Assembly (NCBI GenBank): GCA_021732365.1
Contig: JAKFVD010000012.1
Coordinates: 1-64,000 of the forward strand
Direction of reading: 5' to 3'
Source: Methylotenera sp.
GTDB lineage: Bacteria > Pseudomonadota > Gammaproteobacteria > Burkholderiales > Methylophilaceae
DNA length: 64,000 nt
A model generated the notes under the pieces. That model ran no database searches, was not told the DNA's origin, and saw only the letters and a program-made list of their open reading frames with translations. Positions 8,906 to 18,097 of the stretch are shown piece by piece. The first letter of the stretch is position 1, and each line of letters starts with the position of its first letter. The position numbers and the translations under genes were made by a program.

Positions 8906-10279
8906 GTGAATTCCAATTACCCGCAAGACGATACCTTAAGCCTGCTTAAAACAGGAAAGTTACAAGGCAGCACCCGCCTTAAACTGCAGTGTGGTTTGAC
9001 CGAGTTCCCAGCAGAAATTTTTTCGCTAGCCGATACATTAGAAATACTCGATTTATCTGGCAATGTACTTAGCGCATTACCAGACGATATTGATAAACTG
9101 CATAAGTTACGGATTTTATTCTGCTCATCTAATCAATTTACGCATTTACCAGAGGCATTGGGTAAGTGCCACAGCTTAAGCATGATTGGTTTCAAGGCTA
9201 ATCAAATCAGCCATATTGCTGAAAACGCAATCCCCACGCAGGCCTTGCGCTGGTTAATCTTAACGGATAACGCGCTCAGTAGATTGCCCGATGCTATTGG
9301 CGATTGCCAGCATATGCAAAAACTGATGTTGGCAGGCAACCGGTTAAAAGAGTTGCCAGAAACGCTAGCAAACTGCAAAAAACTTGAGTTACTGAGAATC
9401 TCCGCCAACCAGTTGCAATCCCTGCCTGAATGGCTATTTAGTTTGCCTAAATTGAGCTGGCTGGCTTATGCGGGCAACCCATTTAGCGATGTCATTGAAA
9501 ACAAACTAATCGCAAAACAGGCTATTACCCATATTGATTGGGCAAGCTTACAACTGCAGCGACAGCTTGGCGAAGGCGCTTCTGGTTTGATTTACAAGGC
9601 TCTTTGGCAAAAAGATGCACTTACAAACAAAGCGATTGCAGTCAAAATGTTTAAAGCCGATTTAACCAGTGATGGCCTACCGCGCTGCGAAGTACATGCT
9701 ACGGCTCTTGCTGGTCAGCACCCTAACTTGTTAGGCTTAAAAGGCGTTATCAGTCAGCATCCAGAAGATAAACAAGGCATGGTGATGCCCCTTATGGATG
9801 CTGATTTAACTGTGCTGGCAGACCCGCCCAGTTTTGAATCCTGTAGTCGCGATGTATATCCCGCAAGCGCCAAATTTGGCTTAAAAAATGTGTTAAGTAT
9901 TACGCACAGCATAGCTTCTGTGGTTTCTCACTTACATGCGCAAGGCATCACGCATGGCGATTTGTATGCGCATAATATACTCAGCAATAGCAATGATGAA
10001 GTCATATTAAGCGACTTTGGCGGAGCATCGTTTTTGCCTATAGATAATCTTGCTCAATCGCTTAGCCTGCAAGCTATTGAATCGCATGCTTTTGGGTGTT
10101 TGTTAGAAGAGTTATTAACGCGTTGTGATGCTGACAATATGACAACTCAGGCATTATGGGCAATTCAGGCAGAATGCGTGCAGGCAAATTATGCTAAAAG
10201 ACCTTTATTTAATGCAATTGAAGACAAATTAAATAGGCTAAAACAAGCATACTCTGCGCAAAGTACTATAAGCGTTTAA
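8906..10279 (+). CDS. Leucine-rich-repeat protein kinase
   Basis: Fusion of leucine-rich repeats (about residues 20-205, eight or so units of the LxxLxLxxNxLxxLP type) with a Hanks-type kinase domain (about 213-450). Kinase elements are intact: glycine loop GEGASGLIYKA, Lys in AIAVKMFKA, catalytic loop HGDLYAHN and SDFGG for the metal-binding motif. No signal peptide or membrane segment, so it is probably cytoplasmic. The start is GTG at 8906, 24 bases after the zinc-finger gene. Its 3' end overlaps convergent murI by 14 bases. The substrate is unknown; intact catalytic residues suggest real kinase activity, perhaps triggered by binding through the repeats. Confidence 0.9.
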   Translation: MNSNYPQDDTLSLLKTGKLQGSTRLKLQCGLTEFPAEIFSLADTLEILDLSGNVLSALPDDIDKLHKLRILFCSSNQFTHLPEALGKCHSLSMIGFKANQISHIAENAIPTQALRWLILTDNALSRLPDAIGDCQHMQKLMLAGNRLKELPETLANCKKLELLRISANQLQSLPEWLFSLPKLSWLAYAGNPFSDVIENKLIAKQAITHIDWASLQLQRQLGEGASGLIYKALWQKDALTNKAIAVKMFKADLTSDGLPRCEVHATALAGQHPNLLGLKGVISQHPEDKQGMVMPLMDADLTVLADPPSFESCSRDVYPASAKFGLKNVLSITHSIASVVSHLHAQGITHGDLYAHNILSNSNDEVILSDFGGASFLPIDNLAQSLSLQAIESHAFGCLLEELLTRCDADNMTTQALWAIQAECVQANYAKRPLFNAIEDKLNRLKQAYSAQSTISV

Positions 10280-11087
10280 CTTCGGCGGACTGACCCCACA
10301 ATTGGCTAATCACCTGCTTTGCATTTTCTGCATCACTATTCGTATAAAAAACAACTTCTGCTGCCTTTTTAGCTTTAGACAACAAACCCAGCTCTTGCAA
10401 GCGCTTTTGCAAATACTTAGCCACCGCCGCACCAGTATCAATCAGCGCAACTTCTTTACCCACTGCCTGCTCAATCAAAGGGCGCACGAATGGGTAATGC
10501 GTACAGCCTAAAACGATTGTATCTGCGCCTTCATTTAATAGCGGTTTGCAGTACTGTTGAATCAATTCAAGCGTACTTGAGTTACTTAATTCGCCTCGCT
10601 CAACGCACTCTACCAAGCCTACGCAGGCTTGCGTCACTACTTCTACATTACGACCATATGTTTCCAACAAAGCAGCGAACTGTGCACTTTTAAGCGTACC
10701 AACTGTTGCCAGCACACCGATAATGCCGTTTTTAGTAGCGGCGGCGGCAGGCTTAACCGCTGGTTCCATTCCAATAATAGGTAAATCATATTTTGCACGC
10801 ATGGCATCAATCGCCGCTGCGGTGGCCGTGTTACAAGCCACCACTAAGGCCTTGGCGTTTTTTTTAATCAAGAAATCAGCAATCTCAAAACAGCGTGCGG
10901 TGATTTCGGCTGGGGTTCTGCCACCATAAGGCGCGTATTTGCTATCAGCCACATAAAGCAAATTTTCATGTGGCAATAGTGTATGGATGTGCTTTAGCAC
11001 GCTAATGCCGCCAACGCCAGAATCAAAGACGCCGATGGGGCTATTGCGACTTAAAATTGACTGCTTATTCAATGAAAGTGAAGTCAT
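10266..11087 (-). CDS. murI: Glutamate racemase
   Basis: Makes D-glutamate for peptidoglycan from L-glutamate without a cofactor. Catalytic cysteines are in VVACNTATAAA and LGCTHYPFVRPL, and the N-terminus has the family pattern PIGVFDSGVGGISVL. The 273-residue length is normal. It lies alone on the minus strand between two plus-strand genes, overlapping the LRR-kinase 3' end by 14 bases, and is divergent from the adenosyltransferase gene with 49 bases between. Confidence 0.96.
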   Translation of the reverse strand: MTSLSLNKQSILSRNSPIGVFDSGVGGISVLKHIHTLLPHENLLYVADSKYAPYGGRTPAEITARCFEIADFLIKKNAKALVVACNTATAAAIDAMRAKYDLPIIGMEPAVKPAAAATKNGIIGVLATVGTLKSAQFAALLETYGRNVEVVTQACVGLVECVERGELSNSSTLELIQQYCKPLLNEGADTIVLGCTHYPFVRPLIEQAVGKEVALIDTGAAVAKYLQKRLQELGLLSKAKKAAEVVFYTNSDAENAKQVISQLWGQSAEVKRL

Positions 11088-11136
11088 CGAAATAGGTTTG
11101 GATGATTTATAATGCTTGAATTATATAGGATTTTAA

Positions 11137-11688
11137 ATGGCAAATAGGCTTAGCAAAATTTACACACGCACAGGCGATATGGGTACTACAGGCTTGGGCG
11201 ATGGCACACGCGTAGCAAAAGATAGTTTGCGTGTCGTAGCGATGGGCGATGTAGATGAGCTAAATTCTGTGCTTGGTTTATTATTGACAGAACCTGTATC
11301 TGCCAAAATTCGCGATTGCTTAACGCGTGTGCAGCATGATTTGTTTGATATGGGCGGCGAAATTTGCATGCCGGGCTATGACTTAATTAAGCCTGAACGT
11401 GTGACAGCCTTAGAAACAATTTTAGATGAGTGGAATGATAATTTACCACCATTAAAAGAGTTTATTTTGCCAGGTGGTAGCCGTGCTGCGGCTTATTGCC
11501 ATTTAGCTAGAACCGTTTGCAGGCGTGCTGAGCGGCAAATGCATACCTTGAACGCACAAGAAAAAATCACTGAAATATCTTTACAATATATTAATCGGCT
11601 ATCCGATTTATTATTTGTGTTGTGCCGCGTTTTAAATGTAGAAGCTGGCATGCCTGATGTGCTGTGGAAAAATGAGTTTAAGAAATAA
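11137..11688 (+). CDS. PduO-type cob(I)alamin adenosyltransferase
   Basis: Transfers adenosyl from ATP to cob(I)alamin to make adenosylcobalamin. The 183-residue protein has the PduO/ATR signature KIYTRTGDMGTTGLGDGTRV at the N-terminus, and the helical-core motifs FILPGGSRAAAYCHLARTVCRRAER and YINRLSDLLFVLCR. Length matches the family. It leads a run of same-strand genes (pcnB, folK, dNK) with a 5-base gap to pcnB. No B12 riboswitch was seen in the 49-base leader. Confidence 0.93.
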   Translation: MANRLSKIYTRTGDMGTTGLGDGTRVAKDSLRVVAMGDVDELNSVLGLLLTEPVSAKIRDCLTRVQHDLFDMGGEICMPGYDLIKPERVTALETILDEWNDNLPPLKEFILPGGSRAAAYCHLARTVCRRAERQMHTLNAQEKITEISLQYINRLSDLLFVLCRVLNVEAGMPDVLWKNEFKK

Positions 11689-11693
11689 TCAAT

Positions 11694-13109
11694 ATGATTA
11701 AAAGATTCCTGCAAAAAGTTTTTAGCAAAAGAACCAAAGCCACGGTTTCCATCAACCAAGCCGACAGCATTGATACCAGCATGGCTAAAAAAATCTTGGC
11801 CAAAACGCATAAAATTGATAAAAGCTTAATCAGCCAAGCGGCGCTAAAAACTTGCGATGGCTTGCAAAAAGCAGGATTTGAAGCCTTTATTGTAGGTGGT
11901 GCAGTGCGCGATTTACTGCTGAATTACAAGCCGAAAGATTTTGATATTGCGACCAATGCCACACCAGAAGAAGTCAACCGCGTATTCCGTCGTTCACGTA
12001 TTATTGGCCGCCGTTTTCGTTTGGTGCATGTGTTATGGGGGCAAGAGACGATTGAGGTATCGACATTCCGCGGCCATCATGACGCTGTTTCTTTAGCTTC
12101 TGGCGGTGCTCAAGCCGCCAGGGAAGGTGATGCCAAAACCAACGACAGCGGCCGCATTATCCGCGACAATATTTTTGGTAGCGTTGAAGAAGATGCCGCG
12201 CGCCGCGACTTTACAGCTAATGCTTTGTATTACAACCCTGCCAATGAAGGTGTCTTGGATTTTCACAACGGCGTAGCCGATATTAAAGCCAATCTGTTGC
12301 GCATGATTGGCGACCCGCTGACGCGCTACCAAGAAGACCCTGTACGCATGTTGCGTGCTGTACGCTTATCGGCAAAATTGGGCTTAAAAATCGATGCAGC
12401 CACTCAAGCGCCTATCGCCAAGAACGCAGATTTGCTACAAGACGTGCCGCCTAGCCGTTTATTTGATGAGATGCTAAAGCTGTTTTTGTCAGGCCACGCT
12501 ATTGAAAGTATCAATGTTTTACGCGCGCAGCATTTGCATCATGGCTTGTTGCCGATGCTGGATGTAGTGCTAGAGCAGCCAATGGGCGAACGTTTTGTGA
12601 TGCTGGCCCTTAAAAATACTGATGACCGCATTCTGGCTGGAAAATCGGCTAATCCTAGCTTTTTATTCGCTTGCCTGCTATGGCATGAGGTATTAACCGC
12701 TTGGAAAAACTATCAAGACAAAGGTGAAAGTTTCATCCCTGCATTGCATATAGCGATGAACGAAGTGATTGCTACACAAGCCGAAAAATTGGCGATTCAT
12801 AATCGGCATACCGCAACAATGAAAGAGATTTGGGGCTTGCAGCCACGCTTTGAGCAGCGCGCTGGCAAACGCCCTTATGGTATTTTAGAGCATCCACGTT
12901 ATCGTGCTGGCTATGACTTTTTGCTACTGCGCTGTGATTCTGGCGAAATGGATGCTGAGCTAGGCAAATGGTGGACCGCGTTTGCAGAGGCCAAGCCAGA
13001 AGAGCGTACCAATATACTGCTGCCAGACACCACACCTAAAAAGCGCCGCAAACGTAGCCGCAAAAAACCATTGGCTAGTGATAAAGCAATATTGGGATCC
13101 ATTGAATAA
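11694..13109 (+). CDS. pcnB: Poly(A) polymerase I
   Basis: Adds 3' poly(A) tails to RNA, promoting decay. The 471-residue class II nucleotidyltransferase has VGGAVRDLLL and the catalytic DxD context KDFDIATNATPEEV (about residues 67-95), RRDFTANALYYNP, and a strongly basic C-terminus (KKRRKRSRKKP) typical of PcnB rather than CCA-adding enzymes. The first 40 residues are a basic low-conservation leader. The stop overlaps folK (TAATG), so the pair is translationally coupled. Confidence 0.92.
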   Translation: MIKRFLQKVFSKRTKATVSINQADSIDTSMAKKILAKTHKIDKSLISQAALKTCDGLQKAGFEAFIVGGAVRDLLLNYKPKDFDIATNATPEEVNRVFRRSRIIGRRFRLVHVLWGQETIEVSTFRGHHDAVSLASGGAQAAREGDAKTNDSGRIIRDNIFGSVEEDAARRDFTANALYYNPANEGVLDFHNGVADIKANLLRMIGDPLTRYQEDPVRMLRAVRLSAKLGLKIDAATQAPIAKNADLLQDVPPSRLFDEMLKLFLSGHAIESINVLRAQHLHHGLLPMLDVVLEQPMGERFVMLALKNTDDRILAGKSANPSFLFACLLWHEVLTAWKNYQDKGESFIPALHIAMNEVIATQAEKLAIHNRHTATMKEIWGLQPRFEQRAGKRPYGILEHPRYRAGYDFLLLRCDSGEMDAELGKWWTAFAEAKPEERTNILLPDTTPKKRRKRSRKKPLASDKAILGSIE

Positions 13110-13636
13110 TGCCAGCAATGTACGAACACACTGCCTACATTGCACTGGGCAGCAATTTGCAAGACCCTGTTTTACAAGTAAATAATGCATTTGATCGCTT
13201 AGATAAGCTACCTAAAACCAATGTAATCAAAACTTCTAGCTTATATTTAACAGAGCCTTTGGGTTATGACCCTGAGCAATTAAAGTCGATACCTGAATTT
13301 ATTAATGCAGTCGCTGAGGTGAGTACTGATTTAAGTCCAACAGAATTGTTAGATGCCATATTGGGCATTGAAAATGAAGCCGGACGCGAACGCCCCTATG
13401 CTAATGCGCCACGCGTGTTAGATTGCGATTTATTGCTTTATGATGATGTTGTGATGCGTACCGAAAAACTAATTCTGCCGCACCCACGCATGCATTTGCG
13501 CAGTTTTGTATTACTGCCCTTGGCTGAAATTGCACCCAAATTAACGCTACCAAGCCTAACACTTCCCGATGGTGGCAATATTGTAGAATTAGTCCAAACT
13601 TACTTAAATCAAGGCATTAAGAAATTAGACATCTAG
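13109..13636 (+). CDS. folK: 6-hydroxymethyl-7,8-dihydropterin pyrophosphokinase
   Basis: Pyrophosphorylates the pterin ring in folate synthesis. HPPK motifs are clear: YIALGSNLQDP, SSLYLTEPLGY, ENEAGRERPYANAPRVLDCDLLLY and LPHPRMHLRSFVLLPLAEI. The 175-residue length is normal. ATG 13109 overlaps the pcnB stop; a second ATG four codons in is an alternative. It directly abuts the following kinase gene (stop TAG, then ATG at 13637). Confidence 0.95.
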   Translation: MPAMYEHTAYIALGSNLQDPVLQVNNAFDRLDKLPKTNVIKTSSLYLTEPLGYDPEQLKSIPEFINAVAEVSTDLSPTELLDAILGIENEAGRERPYANAPRVLDCDLLLYDDVVMRTEKLILPHPRMHLRSFVLLPLAEIAPKLTLPSLTLPDGGNIVELVQTYLNQGIKKLDI

Positions 13637-14284
13637 ATGAGTATCTTTAATAAATATCCATATATAGTCGTTGAAGGCCCAATTGGCAGTGGGAAAACCA
13701 CACTAGCCAGATTATTAGCAGACAAATTTTCGGTGCAATTACTCAGTGAAAAGGCTGAAGCAAACCCGTTTTTACCGCGTTTTTATCAGGATGCGCAGCG
13801 TTACGCATTGCCAACTCAGCTTTTTTTCCTGTTTCAACGCTCGCGCCAGATTGCGGATATGACGCAGCGCGATTTATTTTCCGCGCCCACTGTGGCAGAT
13901 TTTTTCTTGGAAAAAGATCCGCTATTTGCAAGGCTGAATTTGGATGATGAAGAGTATGCTTTGTATCACCAAATTTACACGCACTTGCAATTAAAATCGC
14001 CAAAGCCAGATTTGGTGATTTACCTGCAAACCCCAATTGACGAGCTTGCAGAGCGGATTGAAGAACGCAATATCAGCTATGAGCAAGAAATTCCGCGTGA
14101 GTATATTGAACGCTTAGCTGATGCTTACAGCGAGTTTTTTCACACTTATGATGCGTCACCTGTTTTGATAGTCAATAACGAAAAACTCAATATAATCAAA
14201 GATGAAAGTGCACTTAATTTGCTGGTAGACAGGATCTTGCAAATCAAAAGTAGCCGCGAATATTTCAATCCCAACTTTGATTAA
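13637..14284 (+). CDS. Deoxynucleoside kinase
   Basis: Deoxynucleoside kinase family (deoxyadenosine/deoxyguanosine kinase type), salvaging deoxynucleosides to dNMPs. The P-loop is VEGPIGSGKTTLARLL (residues 13-28); QLFFLFQRSRQ and VADFFLEKDPLFA correspond to the family DRS/ERS substrate region; YLQTPIDELAERIEERNISYE is the lid. 215 residues. The folK-dNK-panB-panC order is common in betaproteobacteria, but here a surface-protein gene lies between this gene and panB. Confidence 0.9.
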   Translation: MSIFNKYPYIVVEGPIGSGKTTLARLLADKFSVQLLSEKAEANPFLPRFYQDAQRYALPTQLFFLFQRSRQIADMTQRDLFSAPTVADFFLEKDPLFARLNLDDEEYALYHQIYTHLQLKSPKPDLVIYLQTPIDELAERIEERNISYEQEIPREYIERLADAYSEFFHTYDASPVLIVNNEKLNIIKDESALNLLVDRILQIKSSREYFNPNFD

Positions 14285-14389
14285 GCTACTATCGCTTTAA
14301 AGCAAGGCCCATATGGGCTATTGTTTCATGCTGGTGTAAGGTGGATTATCAATTGTCTGCTATTTTATAGCCAATCATTAGGTAGCAAG

Positions 14390-14902
14390 TTGAAACAATT
14401 CGTCATTACTGTGAGTTTATTTTTGGTGTCGAACTTGGCTACCGCTAATCTCTTGCAACATAGCATTTCGCATGCTGTTGAACACAAAAGCATCGTTGCT
14501 ACTACACTTAAGCATGTTAACCCCCAAACAGTTAGCAACTTGGCAGATTTACATCTTGACAATGAAAAGCTGTCTAAAATTGAAGTGGTGTATTCAAAAC
14601 TATTTGAGTATTCATCACATATTAACCAAACAAGTGATCACGATGGGTTAAGGATATTTTGGAATCATGCGCTGATTAGCACGGCAATTGATGCAGCTAC
14701 ATCTCAAAAAGATTGGGCTAGCGCACACCTTGACAGCCATCACGACATCTTGAAATTTGTGGCCAATAGCTTTAATGACAATTATGTTAGCGATGTAGAT
14801 AATACAGATAAACATATTAATGAAGTGCCGTTACCCGCCGCTATTTGGTTGTTTTCATCTGCCTTGATGTTATTCGCCTTTGCGCGCCGCAGCTCCATTT
14901 AA
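14390..14902 (+). CDS. Putative VPLPA-CTERM surface protein
   Basis: Secreted protein of unknown function with a C-terminal sorting signal. The predicted start is TTG 14390, which puts a signal peptide at the N-terminus (KQFVITVSLFLVSNLATA); the open frame extends to 14321. The last 25 residues read VPLPAAIWLFSSALMLFAF then RR, matching the VPLPA-CTERM variant of PEP-CTERM signals recognised by exosortase/archaeosortase-type enzymes. The 125-residue middle is polar and His-rich and matches nothing I know. No exosortase is in the window. Its position between dNK and panB looks like an insertion into a conserved operon. Confidence 0.7.
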   Translation: MKQFVITVSLFLVSNLATANLLQHSISHAVEHKSIVATTLKHVNPQTVSNLADLHLDNEKLSKIEVVYSKLFEYSSHINQTSDHDGLRIFWNHALISTAIDAATSQKDWASAHLDSHHDILKFVANSFNDNYVSDVDNTDKHINEVPLPAAIWLFSSALMLFAFARRSSI

Positions 14903-15017
14903 AATTCAACGTATTTGCAACTCCCCTTTGTTGGCACTTGTGTTTAGCAAGTGACGCACACTCCCCATTTTTAGGATTGGTGACAATATTAAAACCTTTT
15001 CATTGTAAAATGTTGAT

Positions 15018-15830
15018 ATGTTGCTATCTCAATTAAATCAAAAAGTAAAAACAGGCGAAAAACTCGCCATGCTAACCTGTTATGACGCCACTTTTGCCAA
15101 ACTTATGGAAGAAGCAAGAGTCGATATTTTATTAGTCGGTGATTCTTTAGGCATGGTGCTGCATGGCGCTGAAAATACGCTTAACGTCAGTATGCATCAT
15201 ATGACTTACCACACCAAAAGCGTGGCTGCAGGTGCGCCAAATACCTTTATTATTGCCGATATGCCGCTGGGTAGTTATGAGCATGACGCAGAAGCCGCTT
15301 ACAAAAATGCAGAGTGGCTAATCAAATCGGGCGCGCACATGGTGAAGTTTGAGGGCGGTGGCGATAAAGCCAACACTGCTCAATATTTAGTTGAGCGGGG
15401 CATTCCTGTTTGCGCGCATTTGGGCTTTACGCCGCAATCAGTTAACCAGCTTGGCGGTTATAAAATTCAGGGTAAAACCGCTGAAGGTGCGGCAAAAATC
15501 ATGCAAGATGCCAAAGCAATGGCAAACGCTGGTGTCAGCTTTATCTTGCTAGAAATGGTGCCAGCCAGCTTAGCTAAAAGCATTACTGAAAATATCAATG
15601 TGCCCACGATTGGCATTGGTGCTGGCGTGGATTGCAGTGGGCAAGTACTTGTTCTGCAAGATTTGTTAGGCATTTACACTGGGCCCAGCACTAAAAAACC
15701 TGCCGAATTCAAATCACCACGTTTTGTGCGTAATTTTTTAAAAGATACCAATAGCGTGCAAAATGCAGTCGCTGCTTATGTTATTGCCGTTAAAAACAAA
15801 ACGTTTCCAGCCTTAGAGCATAGTTATTAA
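15018..15830 (+). CDS. panB: 3-methyl-2-oxobutanoate hydroxymethyltransferase
   Basis: First committed step of pantothenate synthesis, adding a hydroxymethyl group from 5,10-methylene-THF to ketoisovalerate. Motifs: MLTCYDATFAKLMEEA, LLVGDSLGMVLHG, VKFEGGG, HLGFTPQSVNQLGGYKIQG and IGIGAG. The 270-residue length is normal. It has a 115-base leader after the CTERM gene, so it may have its own promoter, and lies 16 bases before panC. Confidence 0.96.
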   Translation: MLLSQLNQKVKTGEKLAMLTCYDATFAKLMEEARVDILLVGDSLGMVLHGAENTLNVSMHHMTYHTKSVAAGAPNTFIIADMPLGSYEHDAEAAYKNAEWLIKSGAHMVKFEGGGDKANTAQYLVERGIPVCAHLGFTPQSVNQLGGYKIQGKTAEGAAKIMQDAKAMANAGVSFILLEMVPASLAKSITENINVPTIGIGAGVDCSGQVLVLQDLLGIYTGPSTKKPAEFKSPRFVRNFLKDTNSVQNAVAAYVIAVKNKTFPALEHSY

Positions 15831-15846
15831 CGCTCTATAATCTCGA

Positions 15847-16710
15847 ATGATGCAAACAATTAGTACTGTTGCCGAATTAAGACTAGCGCTTAATAATAAG
15901 CCCAATATAGGCTTTGTGCCCACTATGGGCAATCTGCATGCGGGGCATATTCATTTGGTAAACCTTGCTAAACAACAGTGCGATTACGTAGTAGTGAGTA
16001 TTTTTGTCAATCCCCTACAGTTTGGCGCGAATGAAGATTTGGCCAATTATCCGCGTACCTTAGAAGCTGATTGTGAAAAACTGAAAGCGGCAGGTTGCGA
16101 TATTGTATTTACGCCGACTGTGCGTGAGATGTATCCACAAATAACGCAAAGTGCCGCAGGTATTCAACTTAACCAAAGCATGACGATTCAACCGCCTGCT
16201 ATTGCCAATGATTTATGTGGCGCCAGCCGCCCTGGCCATTTTGCAGGTGTGGCTACGGTGGTGGCTAAACTCTTTAATATTGTGCAGCCTCAAACGGCTT
16301 TTTTTGGTAAAAAAGATTTTCAGCAATTGTTTATTATTCGCGAATTAGTTAAACAGCTGAACTACCCTATTCAAATCATAGCAGGCGAAACTGTGCGCGA
16401 AGCAAGCGGTTTAGCATTAAGCTCGCGTAACGGTTACTTATCGGCCGCTCAAAAACAAGAGGCGGCGGTACTTAATCAAGCTTTGCAAAGTATTGCATCT
16501 GCGATTCAATCGCAAAATACTCAATTTGAATCGCTAGAAAATGCTGCCAAAATTAGACTTAATGCAACTGGATGGCTGGTAGATTATGTCACTGTACGCT
16601 CTGCACTCACCTTATTGCCTGCATCTCAAACAGATAAACATTTGGTGATATTGGCAGCAGCGAAAATCGGCAATACGCGTTTAATCGATAATATTGAGTT
16701 AACACTATAA
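15847..16710 (+). CDS. panC: Pantothenate synthetase
   Basis: ATP-dependent ligase joining pantoate and beta-alanine. It has the nucleotidyltransferase HIGH-like motif in PTMGNLHAGH, VVVSIFVNPLQFG, the pantoate-binding segment CGASRPGHFAGVATVVAKLFNIV (in parts) and ALSSRNGYLS. 287 residues, typical. Probably co-transcribed with panB; panD follows after 81 bases with its own promoter-like sequence. Confidence 0.96.
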   Translation: MMQTISTVAELRLALNNKPNIGFVPTMGNLHAGHIHLVNLAKQQCDYVVVSIFVNPLQFGANEDLANYPRTLEADCEKLKAAGCDIVFTPTVREMYPQITQSAAGIQLNQSMTIQPPAIANDLCGASRPGHFAGVATVVAKLFNIVQPQTAFFGKKDFQQLFIIRELVKQLNYPIQIIAGETVREASGLALSSRNGYLSAAQKQEAAVLNQALQSIASAIQSQNTQFESLENAAKIRLNATGWLVDYVTVRSALTLLPASQTDKHLVILAAAKIGNTRLIDNIELTL

Positions 16711-16734
16711 CTTTAGCCAAAAGCACAAAGATTT

Positions 16735-16763
16735 TTGCGATAAGTATTTGAAAAGACTATAAT
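16735..16763 (+). promoter_or_regulatory. Sigma-70-type promoter of panD
   Basis: A perfect -10 TATAAT (16758-16763) lies 17 bases after a -35-like TTGCGA (16735-16740), 28 bases before panD. This suggests panD, rsfS and rlmH can be transcribed apart from panBC. Confidence 0.75.
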
Positions 16764-16791
16764 ACGCGTCCTTTTGGAGAAACACACATCC

Positions 16792-17172
16792 ATGCAAAGA
16801 ACCATGCTTAAATCAAAACTGCATCGCGTGCATGTGACTCATAGCGAGTTGCATTATGAAGGCAGTTGTGCGATTGATGAGGCGCTGTTGGAAGCCGCCG
16901 ATATAAAAGAATACGAACAAATCAATATTTATAACGTCACCAATGGCGAACGCTTTAGCACCTATGCGATTCGTGCCCAGCGCCATTCTGGCATTATTTC
17001 TGTTAATGGCGCGGCTGCGCACAAAGCGTACCCCAAAGATATTATTATTATTGCCAGTTATGCGCACTACACGGTGGCAGAGTTGCAGCACTATGCGCCG
17101 CAACTGGTGTATGTGGATACCAATAATCACATTTCAAATCAATCAAACGCAATTCCAGCACAGGCGGCATAA
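16792..17172 (+). CDS. panD: Aspartate 1-decarboxylase
   Basis: Pyruvoyl enzyme making beta-alanine for pantothenate. Self-cleavage occurs in the Gly-Ser of [11 protein letters not shown] (Gly24-Ser25). ATG 16792 with upstream TTGGAG is preferred to the TTG at 16774. 126 residues; [13 protein letters not shown] and [20 protein letters not shown] are family segments. Its stop overlaps the rsfS start (TAATG). Confidence 0.96.
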   Translation: MQRTMLKSKLHRVHVTHSELHYEGSCAIDEALLEAADIKEYEQINIYNVTNGERFSTYAIRAQRHSGIISVNGAAAHKAYPKDIIIIASYAHYTVAELQHYAPQLVYVDTNNHISNQSNAIPAQAA

Positions 17173-17546
17173 TGACAGTACAAACAGAAGCAAATTACCT
17201 AGACGCGATGAAACTGGCGGTGATTGATGCGCTTGAAGATATTAAGGGCTTTGATATTGCGGTGATGGATGTACGTAAACTCACCAATATGACCAGCTAT
17301 ATGATTGTTGCCAGCGCAACTTCAAGCCGCCAAGCAAAAGCCATGGGCGATAATGTACGCGAAAAACTCAAAGAAAAAGGCTATTCAATCCGAGGTACTG
17401 AAGGCGAAAAAGATGGCGAATGGGTATTGGTCGATTTGAATGATATTGTTGTGCATATTATGATTCCAGCTACGCGCGCTTATTATAATTTAGAGCAGCT
17501 TTGGGGCGATGCAGAAGCACGCCGTGGACATATCAAAACCGCTTAA
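17172..17546 (+). CDS. rsfS: Ribosomal silencing factor
   Basis: Binds ribosomal protein uL14 and blocks subunit joining when nutrients are short. The 124-residue protein has the RsfS/Iojap core: DALEDIKGFDIAVMDV, SYMIVASATSSRQAKAM, GTEGEKDGEWVLVDLNDIVVHI (in parts) and YYNLEQLWGDA. It overlaps the panD stop by one base. rsfS before rlmH is a widely conserved pair. Confidence 0.95.
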   Translation: MTVQTEANYLDAMKLAVIDALEDIKGFDIAVMDVRKLTNMTSYMIVASATSSRQAKAMGDNVREKLKEKGYSIRGTEGEKDGEWVLVDLNDIVVHIMIPATRAYYNLEQLWGDAEARRGHIKTA

Positions 17547-17586
17547 ATGCCTATTTTAACCGTTAAAAACTGGTTAAGTTAACACC

Positions 17587-18066
17587 TTGAAACTGCGCAT
17601 TATTTCAGTTGGTCACAAAATGCCTGGCTGGGTAGAAACCGCCTGCAACGAATACACTAAGCGCATGCCGCGCGAAGCAGTTGTTGAGATTGTCGAAATC
17701 AAACCCGAAAAGCGAGCATCTGGTAACAGCACCGAAAACATCCAATTAATTGAAGCCAAACGCATCTTAGACGCTGTTGGCCGTGATTATTTGATTGCTT
17801 TAGATGAACGTGGCAGCGAAGTCACTACTTTACAGCTCGCTGAGCGATTTTCATCTTGGTTGGCTGGTAGCACAACAAATGGTAGAGATGTTGCGCTTGT
17901 TATTGGCGGCGCAGATGGTTTGCATAATTCGGTTAAACAAAAAGCAGATTGGCTATGCAGCCTATCTAAACTCACCTTACCACATGCAATGGTGCGCATC
18001 CTGCTGACGGAGCAGTTGTATCGCGCCTATTCTGTCACACAAAATCACCCTTACCACCGCGAATAA
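17587..18066 (+). CDS. rlmH: 23S rRNA pseudouridine-1915 N3-methyltransferase
   Basis: SPOUT methyltransferase acting on pseudouridine 1915 of 23S rRNA in assembled ribosomes. The start is TTG 17587, giving the standard N-terminus KLRIISVGHKMPGWV. SAM-binding knot segments are LIALDERG and VALVIGGADGL; the C-terminus HPYHRE is the family signature. 159 residues. A short inverted repeat (TAACC/GGTTA) lies in the 40-base gap after rsfS. Confidence 0.95.
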   Translation: MKLRIISVGHKMPGWVETACNEYTKRMPREAVVEIVEIKPEKRASGNSTENIQLIEAKRILDAVGRDYLIALDERGSEVTTLQLAERFSSWLAGSTTNGRDVALVIGGADGLHNSVKQKADWLCSLSKLTLPHAMVRILLTEQLYRAYSVTQNHPYHRE

Positions 18067-18081
18067 TCGTTCATTAATGAT

Positions 18082-18097
18082 TGGCACGCTATATGCT
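18082..18097 (+). promoter_or_regulatory. Candidate sigma-54 promoter
   Basis: TGGCACGCTATATGCT matches the RpoN consensus TGGCACG-N4-TTGCW at all positions but the first T of TTGC, with the essential GG and GC 10 bases apart. It lies about 117 bases before the small gene at 18214. No activator-binding site was identified. Confidence 0.55.

Noticed and set aside
14930-14955. Terminator between the CTERM gene and panB (CACTTG/CAAGTG stem)
   Set aside because: 6-bp stem without a T-run; too weak to list.
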